Of a DNA stretch of 11,587 bases, positions 1 through 7,562 are shown piece after piece. Position numbers and translations under genes: made by a program. The stretch's first letter is position 1, and each line of letters opens with the position of its first letter. Source of the DNA: Bacillota bacterium (lineage in GTDB: Bacteria; Bacillota; Limnochordia; JAAZLZ01). The stretch lies in the NCBI GenBank assembly GCA_012799075.1, contig JAAZLZ010000201.1:1-11587 (forward strand), given 5' to 3'. The notes under the pieces were generated by a model. It was not told where the DNA came from. It worked only from the letters and a program-made list of their open reading frames with translations, and ran no database searches.

Positions 1-1
1 C

Positions 2-739
2 TGGCCCCGGATCATCCGGGGGTTTCACCTGGCCTACGCGAAGCTGGCTGCCTTGGATGAAGGGGAAGGGCTCCTACGCTGGGGCAGGGCCTTCGAAGGG
101 AAGCGGGGATCGGCCGATGTCCTTTGGCAGCAGTTCATGGACCAGGTCCGGGCAGCTGCCAGCATCGGGTCCCTCAAAGGGGCCTTGAGGGATCTGCGCC
201 AGGCCGTCCGCACCCTCAAGGAAGAAGAAACCGATCCTCTCCGGGTCCGGTTGGTGGGGGAAATCTGGGTCTTGATGGAGCCCTACGCCAACTTGGGTCT
301 GGAGCAGTTCTTAGGGAGCAGCCCCGATCTTAGGGTCTGGGTGGACCGGGAGGTGAGCCCCCGGCATTGGGTGGACCTTCACCTCCTTCACCTGCCCAAA
401 GCCCGGCGCCGTCAGCGGGAGCTGGAGAGGGCCTCCCTGCCTTACCTGCGGGAGTCCGTCGGGGGACATGGACTAGAAACGGTGGGCCAGACGGTTTTAG
501 CTGGCCCCGAGGGGATAGACGGGGTTATCCACCTGTATCCATTCACCTGCATGCCGGAGATTGTTGCCCAAAACATCCTGGTGCACGGGGCCAGGGAGCT
601 GGACATGCCTCTGCTCACCGTCATCTCCAGCGAGCAGACGGGGGAGGCGGGGGTGGAAACCAGGGTTGAAGCCTTCTTGGATCTATTGGAAGAGCGGCGG
701 GTCAAAGGCTCCGGTCCATTGGTCCTGCCCGGGGTGTAA
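2..739 (+). CDS. 2-hydroxyacyl-CoA dehydratase-like component (COG3581 type), 5' end outside window
   Basis: Open reading frame that runs off the left edge; 245 residues and the stop are visible. The frame is open from base 2, so the TTG at 53 is probably internal. The visible C-terminal part matches proteins related to the D component of 2-hydroxyglutaryl-CoA dehydratase (COG3581): a helical stretch, then GEIWVLMEPYANLGLEQFLG, then a Rossmann-like end with YPFTCMPEIVAQNIL (its Cys is visible residue 183) and EQTGEAGVETRVEAFLDLLE near the C terminus. The EQTGEAG...TR...F.DLL ending is highly typical of this family. Such proteins occur with, or fused to, an ATP-dependent activase, and the next gene is exactly that, 24 bases downstream. 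The substrate is unknown for most members, so a specific dehydratase activity is not claimed. A COG3580-type partner often accompanies this pair and may lie just upstream, out of view. Confidence 0.85.
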   Translation, partial: WPRIIRGFHLAYAKLAALDEGEGLLRWGRAFEGKRGSADVLWQQFMDQVRAAASIGSLKGALRDLRQAVRTLKEEETDPLRVRLVGEIWVLMEPYANLGLEQFLGSSPDLRVWVDREVSPRHWVDLHLLHLPKARRRQRELERASLPYLRESVGGHGLETVGQTVLAGPEGIDGVIHLYPFTCMPEIVAQNILVHGARELDMPLLTVISSEQTGEAGVETRVEAFLDLLEERRVKGSGPLVLPGV

Positions 740-763
740 TGGTCAGAAAGGGGGAAGGCCGTC

Positions 764-1792
764 TTGCACCGCTTAAGCTGCTGCTACGCGGGCATCGACG
801 TGGGCAGCGTCAGCACCAAGCTGGTACTGATTAATGGGGCTCGGGAGGTGGTTTTCCAGACCTATCTGCGAACGGAAGGAGGTCCCATCCAGGCTATCCA
901 AACAGCTTTTCGGGAACTGGCTGAAGCAGGTTCCTGGACCATTGCCGGCGTTGGGGCTACCGGGAGCGGCCGCCGGTTGGCGGGGGTGATGGTGGGCGCC
1001 GACTCGGTCAAGAACGAAATCACCGCCCACGGGATAGCCGCGGCCCACGTTGAGCCCCGGGTGCAAACGGTCATCGACATCGGCGGCCAGGATTCCAAGC
1101 TCATCATCATCAGGGACGGGGTTTCCGTCGGTTTTAACATGAACACCATCTGCGCCGCGGGAACCGGCTCTTTCCTGGACCATCAAGCGGGCCGCCTGGG
1201 GATTCCCATTGAGGAATTCGGTCACTACGCCCTCCGCTCCCAAAGTCCCGTTAAAATCTCGGGGCGCTGCGGGGTATTCGCCGAGTCGGATTTGATCCAC
1301 AAACAACAGCTCGGCTACAGCAAGGAAGATCTGATTGCAGGGCTCTGCCAGGCCTTAGTCGGGAACTACCTGACCAACGTGGCCCGGGGAAAAAGGATCG
1401 AACCCTTGGTCCTTTTCCAAGGGGGAGTGGCCGCCAACGTGGGCATCCGGGCCGCCTTGGAAGAAAGGCTGGGCCAGCAGGTCATCGTCCCGGAGCATTT
1501 CCGGGTGATGGGCGCCCTAGGCGCGGCCATTTTGGCCCAGCAGTTCATGGACCGGACCGGTCGGGAGACCAAGTTCCGGGGCATCGACGAGATCATCGGT
1601 TTCCACTGCTATCCCAGGGGTTTTGTCTGTCTGGACTGCTCCAATAACTGTGAGATCAATGAGCTTTACATGGGCGGCAGTTTAATCAGCCGCTGGGGCA
1701 GCCGCTGCGCCAAATGGGATGATCTTTCCCTTGCCTCCAAGGATGGCCGGGACCCCAGCAAAGGACCTGTTTTGGCGGGGGCGGGTAGATAG
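764..1792 (+). CDS. Acyl-CoA dehydratase activase (BadF/HgdC family, COG1924)
   Basis: 342-residue ATPase of the ASKHA fold. In studied relatives such as HgdC, a homodimer with a bridging [4Fe-4S] cluster uses ATP hydrolysis to push a low-potential electron into a dehydratase. Motifs in order: phosphate-1 loop GIDVGSVSTK (10-19), ATGSGR (65-70), DIGGQDSK (105-112), NTICAAGTGSF with Cys130, GRCGVFAESDL with Cys169, and GGVAAN (220-225). Cys130 and Cys169 match the two cluster ligands per subunit. After the ATPase core comes a cysteine-rich tail (Cys282, Cys289, Cys292, Cys296, Cys315), like the linker seen in the large fused activases. The TTG start at 764 is favoured by a purine-rich AAGGGGGAAGG just upstream. 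It follows the COG3581-type gene by 24 bases and is probably co-transcribed. The electron acceptor is inferred to be the neighbouring component; the actual substrate is unknown. Confidence 0.88.
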   Translation: MHRLSCCYAGIDVGSVSTKLVLINGAREVVFQTYLRTEGGPIQAIQTAFRELAEAGSWTIAGVGATGSGRRLAGVMVGADSVKNEITAHGIAAAHVEPRVQTVIDIGGQDSKLIIIRDGVSVGFNMNTICAAGTGSFLDHQAGRLGIPIEEFGHYALRSQSPVKISGRCGVFAESDLIHKQQLGYSKEDLIAGLCQALVGNYLTNVARGKRIEPLVLFQGGVAANVGIRAALEERLGQQVIVPEHFRVMGALGAAILAQQFMDRTGRETKFRGIDEIIGFHCYPRGFVCLDCSNNCEINELYMGGSLISRWGSRCAKWDDLSLASKDGRDPSKGPVLAGAGR

Positions 1793-1858
1793 CGTAAAAG
1801 GAAGTGGGCGGCCTCTAATTCACTGCCATGGGTCCCGTTGTCCCAGGAAGCTAAAGTA

Positions 1859-1887
1859 TCGACATAAACAGCCCATTGTGTTATCCT
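1859..1887 (+). promoter_or_regulatory. Possible sigma-A promoter for mgtE
   Basis: TCGACA (1859-1864), a 17-base spacer and TATCCT (1882-1887), with an overlapping TATACT at 1887-1892. It sits in the 136-base gap before mgtE. The predicted leader is only about 35 bases, too short for an M-box magnesium riboswitch. The match to consensus is moderate and no experimental support is available. Apart from a weak TGGG/CCCA hairpin near 1829-1845, I see nothing else in this gap. Confidence 0.4.
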
Positions 1888-1928
1888 ATACTTGTTGCCT
1901 GCAATAAGTATCACGTGGGGGTGAGAAT

Positions 1929-3275
1929 ATGTCGGTGCGGGAAGGTCTTAATCAAGTTAGACAAGCTCTTAAATCCCGGTCTTGGGTTGCCATCACCCAG
2001 ATCATTAAGGAGATGCATCCCACCGATCAAGCAGAACTCATTAAGGAACTAACCCCCACGGAACGTCAGCAGGTATTCAGCCACCTGTCTTATGAACAGC
2101 TGGCGGAAATCGTGGCTGAGCTTCACTATGAGGAGCAGCAGGACCTGCTCAAGGAGCTGGGTCGGGATAAGATCCCCGGCGTCCTCGATGAGATGTCATC
2201 GGATGATGTGGTGGACCTGCTCCGGGAGCTGGAGATGGAACAGGCCCAAGAGCTCCTCGATCTGATGGGGACGGAAGAGGCCCAGGATGTCCGGGATCTC
2301 CTCGTCTATCCTGAGCAGACGGCGGGGGCCCTGATGACGACGGAATACGTGGCCCTGCCACACCAGCTCAGCGCGGGGAAGGCCATCGAGGCCTTGCGCA
2401 TCATCTCCCCCGACGCGGAGATGATCTACTATGTTTACGTCATCGATGAGGCGGAAAGGCTGGTGGGGGTCGTTTCCCTGCGGGATCTGATCGTTGCCAA
2501 GCCTATCACGCCTTTGCATCAGATTATGCGGAAGAAGGTCATCTCCGTTCCCGCGGGCATGGACCAGGAAGAAGTGGCCCTCCTGCTGGATAAATACGAC
2601 TTTCTGGCCCTGCCGGTGGTGGACGTGGGGAACCACCTGCTTGGGATCATCACCGTGGATGATGTAATGGACGTCATCACCGAAGAGGCCACCGAAGACA
2701 TCATCAAGATGGCCGGTATCCACGGAATGGATGACTTTACTCTAAGCCCTAAGGAAGCGGCCATGCACCGGCTTCCCTGGCTGGTCTTCCTGTTGATTGC
2801 CGGGTTTTTCACCGGGAGCATCATCACCCACTTTGAGGACACTCTCCAGTCGGTGATGACCCTGGCGGCCTTCATCCCCGTCATCGCAGACATGGCGGGA
2901 AATACAGGCACCCAGGCCCTGGCGGTGGCGGTGCGGTCCATGGCCCTCCATAAGTTCGTAGGGAAGGATGTTTTGGAGCTGTTGCGCCAGGAGGCCCGCA
3001 TCGGCCTCATCATCGGTACGGTGTGTGGTTTGCTCGTTGCTTTGTTTGCTTTCCTTTGGCACGGGAATCCTTTCCTGGGCTTTGTCGTGGGAGTCTCCAT
3101 GTGGGTGACCCTACTCGTATCAACTATCATCGGAGCATTGATGCCAGTACTATTTAACGCTTTGGGGGTCGATCCTGCAGTGGCCTCGGGCCCTTTTATC
3201 ACCACGGTCAACGACATCGTGGGCCTGGGCATCTACTTTTCCCTGGCTACCAGGTTCCTCTCCTATCTTGTTTGA
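1929..3275 (+). CDS. mgtE: Magnesium channel/transporter MgtE
   Basis: 448 residues, the usual family length. Residues 1-130 form the alpha-helical superhelical N domain, rich in Glu/Asp/Leu repeats. Residues 131-255 form two CBS domains, which in known MgtE sense cytosolic Mg2+ and close the channel. Residues 281-448 hold about five membrane helices. Within these are IPVIADMAGNTGTQA (316-330), the family's conserved GN..TQ signature, and DPAVASGPFITTVNDIVG (415-432). The Asp in VNDIVG (429) corresponds to the pore aspartate that binds Mg2+ in the Thermus structure. It acts in the cytoplasmic membrane as a Mg2+ uptake channel gated by internal Mg2+. The ATG start has GGGGGTGAG immediately before it. 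The MATE gene follows after 31 bases with no terminator visible, so the two are probably co-transcribed although functionally unrelated. Confidence 0.96.
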   Translation: MSVREGLNQVRQALKSRSWVAITQIIKEMHPTDQAELIKELTPTERQQVFSHLSYEQLAEIVAELHYEEQQDLLKELGRDKIPGVLDEMSSDDVVDLLRELEMEQAQELLDLMGTEEAQDVRDLLVYPEQTAGALMTTEYVALPHQLSAGKAIEALRIISPDAEMIYYVYVIDEAERLVGVVSLRDLIVAKPITPLHQIMRKKVISVPAGMDQEEVALLLDKYDFLALPVVDVGNHLLGIITVDDVMDVITEEATEDIIKMAGIHGMDDFTLSPKEAAMHRLPWLVFLLIAGFFTGSIITHFEDTLQSVMTLAAFIPVIADMAGNTGTQALAVAVRSMALHKFVGKDVLELLRQEARIGLIIGTVCGLLVALFAFLWHGNPFLGFVVGVSMWVTLLVSTIIGALMPVLFNALGVDPAVASGPFITTVNDIVGLGIYFSLATRFLSYLV

Positions 3276-3306
3276 GCAGCAATCTCCAGGGACTTGGAGC
3301 GATTGA

Positions 3307-4647
3307 ATGTCTAAAGAGGAATCATGCACGGGGGGACTGCTGCAGCTTGCTGTTCCACTAATACTGTCTAACCTGGCTTACACCCTCCTGGGAACATTGG
3401 ATACGATTTTCATGGGGCGGGTGGGCATCATTGAACTTGGCGCCGTCGGCGTGGCGAGCGCCCTTTTTCTTGCCGTGGGCGTCTTTCTCCGGGGGACGGT
3501 GGGCGCGGTGATGGTGGTTGTTGCCCACTCCCTGGGCGCCGGGGACAAGAAAAGGGCCCGAAGGGCCTTCCAGCACGCCATTGTCCTTGCCCTGCTCTTG
3601 TCCCCCTTGAGCTTGTTGGTGCCCAAGCTGTTTAGAGTGCTTTTTGCCCTGGTCAAACCGGGCAAAAACGTCCGCTCCTTGGCCCTTACATACGTTGCCA
3701 TCCGGTCCTGGGAGCTGCCCCTTGGTCTTGTTTCCAAGGCTATCAGCGGGTTCATGCTGGGAGCGGGGGATTCCCGGGTGCCCATGTTTGTCAGCTGGGT
3801 GACCGTCGGGGTGAACATGGCGGCCAACTACGTCCTTGTCTTTGGCAAACTTGGCTTTCCTGCCTTGGGACTGGCCGGGGCCGCCTGGGGGACGGTGATT
3901 TCCCATTTGGTGCAGACTATTCTTTATGCGGCCTTTGTCTTCGGGTTGTATGACCAAACCTTTCAGCTGACCAGGGACTTCCACTTCCCCAACGGGAGGG
4001 AGATAAAGGCCATGCTCCGGCTGGGGGTCCCCATGGGGATGGCCGTATCCACCGATTTGACTGCCTTTGGGATCTTCATGACCCTTATCGCCCGGCTGGG
4101 GACCGTTGAACTTGCGGCCAGCCAGGTGGCCAGCCAGCTAAACGATCTGGCCTTCATGCCTGCCTTTGCCATTGGTTCGGCCACCAGTTCGCTGGTGGGC
4201 CGCTCCCTGGGGGAGCAAAATCCCCGGCGGGCAAAGGAGTATGGACTTGCCGGTCTTCGGGTCGGCATGGTCATGATGGGACTGTTGGCCGCCGGCTATG
4301 CCCTCTGCCCGCAGGTTTTCGTCTTGCCCTTTACCAAGGACGTCCAGGTCAGGGCCTTAAGCTGCCGCCTGTTGAAGATGGTCGCCCTGTATCAGGTCCT
4401 TGATGTGATTCATCTGGTCTTTGCCGGGGTTCTCAACGGGGCTGGGCGGACCCGCTTCACTGGCGGGGTCACCCTTGTTTGCGCCAGCATCGTCTTCATT
4501 CCCGCCGCGTATCTGGGGGCTTTTGTCTTGGGCCTTGGGGTATGGGGGGCTTGGGCAGGTCCGATCATCTATGTCCTTTGCCTGGTGATCATCTTTGGTC
4601 TTTGCTTCCGGCGGGGAAGTTGGCAGGCCGGATGGGCGCCGGGGTAG
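3307..4647 (+). CDS. MATE-family multidrug/cation antiporter (NorM-like)
   Basis: 446-residue integral membrane protein with about twelve predicted helices arranged as two similar halves, the MATE layout and length. Supporting motifs: LAVPLILSNLAYTLLGTLDT and IFMGRVG near the N terminus, GFMLGAGDSRVPM at the end of the first half, ELAASQVASQLNDLAFMPAF and AIGSATSSLVGRSLGEQNP in the second half, and the paired GVLNGAGRTRF later. MATE proteins export cationic drugs or metabolites in exchange for H+ or Na+; the substrate cannot be read from sequence. The ATG start is preceded by TTGGAG at 3294-3299. It sits 31 bases after mgtE and just ahead of the cysteine T-box promoter. No good terminator is visible after its stop, so some read-through into the next region is possible. 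Confidence 0.93.
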   Translation: MSKEESCTGGLLQLAVPLILSNLAYTLLGTLDTIFMGRVGIIELGAVGVASALFLAVGVFLRGTVGAVMVVVAHSLGAGDKKRARRAFQHAIVLALLLSPLSLLVPKLFRVLFALVKPGKNVRSLALTYVAIRSWELPLGLVSKAISGFMLGAGDSRVPMFVSWVTVGVNMAANYVLVFGKLGFPALGLAGAAWGTVISHLVQTILYAAFVFGLYDQTFQLTRDFHFPNGREIKAMLRLGVPMGMAVSTDLTAFGIFMTLIARLGTVELAASQVASQLNDLAFMPAFAIGSATSSLVGRSLGEQNPRRAKEYGLAGLRVGMVMMGLLAAGYALCPQVFVLPFTKDVQVRALSCRLLKMVALYQVLDVIHLVFAGVLNGAGRTRFTGGVTLVCASIVFIPAAYLGAFVLGLGVWGAWAGPIIYVLCLVIIFGLCFRRGSWQAGWAPG

Positions 4648-4709
4648 CACGGCGGGGAAAACCAGCGGTGAATAATGAAAATCTCCTTGCCGAGGCCCCA
4701 ACTGGTCCC

Positions 4710-4738
4710 TTGACAGGGAGGGATCCACAGCTTATAAT
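4710..4738 (+). promoter_or_regulatory. Full-consensus sigma-A promoter for the cysE-cysS operon
   Basis: TTGACA (4710-4715), a spacer of exactly 17 bases and TATAAT (4733-4738): a perfect match at both boxes with optimal spacing. Expected transcription start is about 4745, just upstream of T-box Stem I. A strong constitutive promoter is the usual partner of T-box regulation, where control comes at premature termination. The stretch 4648-4709 after the MATE stop shows nothing else recognisable. Confidence 0.88.
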
Positions 4739-4769
4739 TCAGACTAAGAAACTCGGGAATAAGGAACAG

Positions 4770-5030
4770 GCAATGAAGGGGAGAAGTAGGGTGGTATTCG
4801 CCCCAGAGAGGAGCCCTGAATTGGTGGAAGGGGCCCGGTGGAAGCCGCTTCGAAATGCACCCCGGAGCCGCTGGTGGAAATGCGTCTGCAGAGTATGACC
4901 AGCCGGCAGCCCCCGTTACAGGGCTGCGCCCCACGGGGGGCAAAGAGGGGGGACCTTGGTCCCAAACAGGGTGGAACCGCGGCTTTCAGCCGTCTCTGTA
5001 GCATTGCTGCAGGGGCGGCTTAGTTTTTTT
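4770..5030 (+). promoter_or_regulatory. T-box riboswitch with Cys (UGC) specifier
   Basis: tRNA-sensing leader controlling cysE and cysS. The canonical T-box sequence AGGGTGGAACCGCGG is at 4968-4982. Upstream, in order: the Stem I S-turn strand AGTA (4785-4788), AGAGAG bulge (4805-4810), distal loop GGTGGAAG (4823-4830), and specifier loop GAAATGCACCCCGGAG with TGC at 4856-4858. Stem II pairs around CTGGT/ACCAG (4871-4875 with 4898-4902) and carries a second S-turn strand, AGTATGA. GCAGCCC/GGGCTGC (4906-4912 with 4921-4927) probably belongs to Stem IIA/B. GGGAC/GTCCC (4950-4954 with 4959-4963) is Stem III. CGTCTCT (4991-4997) can pair with the T-box to form the antiterminator, at the expense of the terminator. 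In this class, uncharged tRNA-Cys pairs its anticodon with the specifier and its free CCA end with the T-box bulge, which allows read-through. The UGC codon and the downstream cysteine genes agree. Confidence 0.95.
4989..5030 (+). terminator. T-box intrinsic terminator
   Basis: Inverted repeat 4989-5002 and 5006-5019: 14 pairs, several of them G-U, round the 3-base loop ATT. It is followed by TTAGTTTTTTT ending at 5030. Its left arm overlaps the antiterminator partner CGTCTCT, so the two structures exclude each other as expected for a T-box. It ends one base before the cysE ribosome-binding site. Confidence 0.92.
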
Positions 5031-5044
5031 AGGGGGTGATGGCC

Positions 5045-5710
5045 GTGTTTAACAGCATCAAGCAGGATATCCAAGCGGTGTTCGAACGGGATCCCGCAGC
5101 CCGCAGCGTCCTGGAGGTTGTCTTTTGTTATCCGGGCTTTCATGCGATCCTTTTGCATCGCATTGCCCATGCCTTCTGGTGTCGGGGATTTAGTTTCCTG
5201 GGCCGGTTCATCTCCCATGTCGCCCGGTTCTTGACTGGCATCGAGATCCATCCTGGAGCCCAAATCGGCGAAGGGTTGTTCATCGACCACGGCATGGGCG
5301 TGGTCATCGGTGAAACGGCCGCGATCGGCAATAACGTGACCCTTTATCAGGGAGTCACCCTGGGGGGAACGGGGAAGGAAAAGGGCAAGCGCCATCCGAC
5401 CATCGGCGATCATGTGATGATCGCCGCGGGGGCGAAGATCTTAGGTTCCTTCCGCGTTGGGGATAATGCTAAAATAGGGGCAGGAGCCGTCGTCTTGAAA
5501 GAAGTGCCCCCCAACTGCACCGTGGTGGGCGTGCCGGGTCGGATTGTGGCCTACGAGGGCAGAAAGGTCGATGATGTGGATCTGGAGCATGGGGACTTGC
5601 CCGACCCGGTGGAGAAGATGTTTAGGTGCATGACCAAGCGGATCGAACATTTGGAGGAGCGCTTGGCGGAGCTCGAGAGCAAAGACACTCACTTAACGGC
5701 AACCGGTTGA
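5045..5710 (+). CDS. cysE: Serine O-acetyltransferase CysE
   Basis: Makes O-acetyl-L-serine from L-serine and acetyl-CoA, the committed step of cysteine synthesis in the cytoplasm. With the GTG start at 5045 it has 221 residues and begins MFNSIKQDIQAVFERDPAAR, the typical beginning of the short CysE type. GTG at 5036 or ATG at 5039 would place the start on or against the AGGGGGTG ribosome-binding site (5031-5038), so 5045 is preferred. The N-terminal helices (1-60) are followed by a left-handed beta-helix of hexapeptide repeats (about 64-150). Within it lie FIDHGMGVVIGE, with the catalytic His82 next to Asp81, and YQGVTLGGTGKEKGKRHPTI. The charged C-terminal tail (about 178-214) looks like a short coiled coil. 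It lies directly behind the T-box terminator and 16 bases ahead of cysS, and is expected to rise when tRNA-Cys is uncharged. Confidence 0.96.
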   Translation: MFNSIKQDIQAVFERDPAARSVLEVVFCYPGFHAILLHRIAHAFWCRGFSFLGRFISHVARFLTGIEIHPGAQIGEGLFIDHGMGVVIGETAAIGNNVTLYQGVTLGGTGKEKGKRHPTIGDHVMIAAGAKILGSFRVGDNAKIGAGAVVLKEVPPNCTVVGVPGRIVAYEGRKVDDVDLEHGDLPDPVEKMFRCMTKRIEHLEERLAELESKDTHLTATG

Positions 5711-5726
5711 TGGAGGTGGGGTTTCC

Positions 5727-7172
5727 TTGGCCCTGAAGATCTATAATACGTTGACGAGAACAAAAGAAGAGTTCACTCCCCGGGAGGATGACAAGGTGGG
5801 GATTTATGTCTGTGGGGTCACCCCCTATTCGGACACCCACTTGGGTCATGCTTTGCCGAGCGTCCTTTGGGATGTATTCCGGAAGTTCTTGCGGTACCGG
5901 GGCTATGAAGTGACAATAGTGCAGAACTTCACCGATATTGATGATAAGATCATTGCCAGGGCAAATAGGGAGGGGGTTTCGCCGCAGCAGATCTCCCGGC
6001 ACTATGCCCAGGACTACCTGGAAAGCATGGACGCCCTGGGGGTGGAGAGGGCCGATTACTATCCCCTAGTCAGCGAGCACATTCCCCAGATTATCGAGAT
6101 GGTCCAGACCCTAGTCGATAAGGGATTCGCCTATGTGGAGGGCGGGGATGTTTACTTTTCCGTGGAGAAGTTCCCCCCCTATGGAAAGCTTTCCCGCCAG
6201 CGGCTGGAAGACCTGATGGAAGGGGACCGGGGCCAAGGGGAAGGCAAGCGGCACCCTGCGGACTTTGCCCTGTGGAAGGGGTCTAAGCCTGGGGAGCCTT
6301 CCTGGGAGAGCCCATGGGGCCCGGGGCGGCCCGGATGGCACATCGAGTGCTCCGCCATGTCCTTGCATTACCTGGGCAACAGCTTTGATTTCCACGGCGG
6401 GGGCGTCGATCTCATCTTTCCCCATCATGAAAACGAGATCGCCCAGTCGGAGGCCTACACGGGGGAGGGGCCCTTTGTCCGCTACTGGCTCCACAATGGC
6501 CTGATCAACATCAAAGATGAGAAGATGTCCAAGTCCCTAGGCAATTTCGTCACCGTCAAGGAATTGCTCGCTGAGCATCCCCCCGAGCTCATCCGTTTCT
6601 TCTTGTTGTCCGCCCATTACCGAAGTCCCCTGGAGTACCATGAGGACAAGCTGGCTGAAGTCCGGCGGGGCTGGGAGCGGCTGACGGGCACCTACGGAAC
6701 GTTGACGGCGACGCTTGCCCAAGAGAAAGACGCGGGCGGGGAAGTTCCCGCCCAGATGAAGGAAAGTCTCCGGCAGGCCTTGAAGGACTGTCGCGAAAGC
6801 TTCATTGGAGCCATGGAAGATGATTTCAACACGGCCTTGGCCCTAGCGGCCCTCTTTGAGCTGGCAAGGGAGATCAACACCTTCCTGGCCGACAATGCCC
6901 CTCCTTACGATGCCGAGGCCCTAGAGCTGCTATCGGGCGCGGCGGAGCTTTTATGGACCTTTGGCGGTGAAATCCTCGGGGTTCTTAAGGAGCCGGGCGC
7001 AAGGAAAGACGATGGGCTGGTCCAAGACCTATTGGCCCTAATCATCGAACTCCGGGGTCAAGCCCGGGCCAGACGGGATTTTGCCACGGCTGATGCCATC
7101 CGGGATCGGCTGCGGGAGATGGGCATTTCCCTGGAGGATACCCATCAAGGGGTCCGTTGGCGTTGGGTATAA
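5727..7172 (+). CDS. cysS: Cysteinyl-tRNA synthetase
   Basis: 481-residue class I aminoacyl-tRNA synthetase that charges tRNA-Cys using ATP. Visible signatures: HIGH-type motif HLGH (38-41); zinc ligands Cys29, Cys208 (WHIECSAMS), His233 or His234 and Glu237 (HHENEIAQSEA); and KMSKS (266-270). The C-terminal DALR-type helical and anticodon-binding regions are complete. The start is TTG at 5727, five bases after GGAGGTGGGG (5712-5721), giving MALKIYNTLTRTKEEF, the usual opening. It follows cysE by 16 bases and shares its T-box control. Its last codons overlap the presumed start of mrnC. Nothing is unusual in the catalytic core. Confidence 0.98.
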   Translation: MALKIYNTLTRTKEEFTPREDDKVGIYVCGVTPYSDTHLGHALPSVLWDVFRKFLRYRGYEVTIVQNFTDIDDKIIARANREGVSPQQISRHYAQDYLESMDALGVERADYYPLVSEHIPQIIEMVQTLVDKGFAYVEGGDVYFSVEKFPPYGKLSRQRLEDLMEGDRGQGEGKRHPADFALWKGSKPGEPSWESPWGPGRPGWHIECSAMSLHYLGNSFDFHGGGVDLIFPHHENEIAQSEAYTGEGPFVRYWLHNGLINIKDEKMSKSLGNFVTVKELLAEHPPELIRFFLLSAHYRSPLEYHEDKLAEVRRGWERLTGTYGTLTATLAQEKDAGGEVPAQMKESLRQALKDCRESFIGAMEDDFNTALALAALFELAREINTFLADNAPPYDAEALELLSGAAELLWTFGGEILGVLKEPGARKDDGLVQDLLALIIELRGQARARRDFATADAIRDRLREMGISLEDTHQGVRWRWV

Positions 7173-7552
7173 GCAAGGAATTGGCGGAGGATGCGGCCCA
7201 GCTTTCCCCGGCAGTTCTGGCCTATGTGGGGGATGCTGTCTACGAACTGTTCGTGCGCACCCAGCTCATCGATCGGGGGGTGCGCCGTCCCGGCCAACTC
7301 CATCGTCAGGCGGTGGAGTTGGTCCGGGCCGAGGCCCAAGCCCGCTTTGTCCAAGAGATCCTCCCGGAACTTGCTGAAGACGAACGGGAGCTTATCCGCC
7401 GGGGCCGAAACAGCAAGGCGGGCCATGTCCCCAAGGGGGTCGACCCCATCGTCTATCGCTACAGCACCGGCTTTGAGGTGCTTTTGGGCTATTTATACCT
7501 GTGCGGTCGGCAGGAGCGGCTGAGGGAGATCCTGGCCATGTCCTGCCAGTAG
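7157..7552 (+). CDS. mrnC: Mini-ribonuclease 3 (Mini-III)
   Basis: 131-residue RNase III-like catalytic domain without a dsRNA-binding domain, the expected form. In Bacillus this enzyme trims the ends of 23S rRNA precursor. Catalytic signatures: AYVGDAVYELFVR with Asp26, RRGRNSK (81-87), and STGFEVLLGYLYL with Glu107. The proposed start is TTG at 7157, inside the end of cysS (16-base overlap), preceded by AAGGGG at 7147-7152. TTG at 7163 is an alternative that removes two residues and gives wider spacing. The next gene, thyX, begins 10 bases after the stop, and its ribosome-binding site overlaps that stop codon. The position right after cysS matches Bacillus and Clostridium. Confidence 0.94.
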   Translation: MALGISKELAEDAAQLSPAVLAYVGDAVYELFVRTQLIDRGVRRPGQLHRQAVELVRAEAQARFVQEILPELAEDERELIRRGRNSKAGHVPKGVDPIVYRYSTGFEVLLGYLYLCGRQERLREILAMSCQ

Positions 7553-7562
7553 GAGGAGAACA

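Noticed and set aside
1793..1928. M-box magnesium riboswitch ahead of mgtE
   Set aside because: The gap is too short, the predicted leader is about 35 bases, and none of the M-box helices is visible.
2519..3232. Long minus-strand open frames opposite mgtE, the MATE gene and the activase (up to 237 codons)
   Set aside because: They lie wholly opposite well-identified genes, have low-complexity Pro/Arg/Thr/Ser-rich translations typical of antisense GC-rich frames, and resemble no family I know.
4479..4943. Overlapping open frames on both strands across the MATE end and the T-box leader
   Set aside because: The region is explained by the MATE C terminus, the promoter and the T-box RNA; the translations show no domain.
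5036..5044. Earlier cysE starts (GTG 5036, ATG 5039)
   Set aside because: They overlap or touch the AGGGGGTG ribosome-binding site, while GTG 5045 has proper spacing and matches the usual CysE N terminus.
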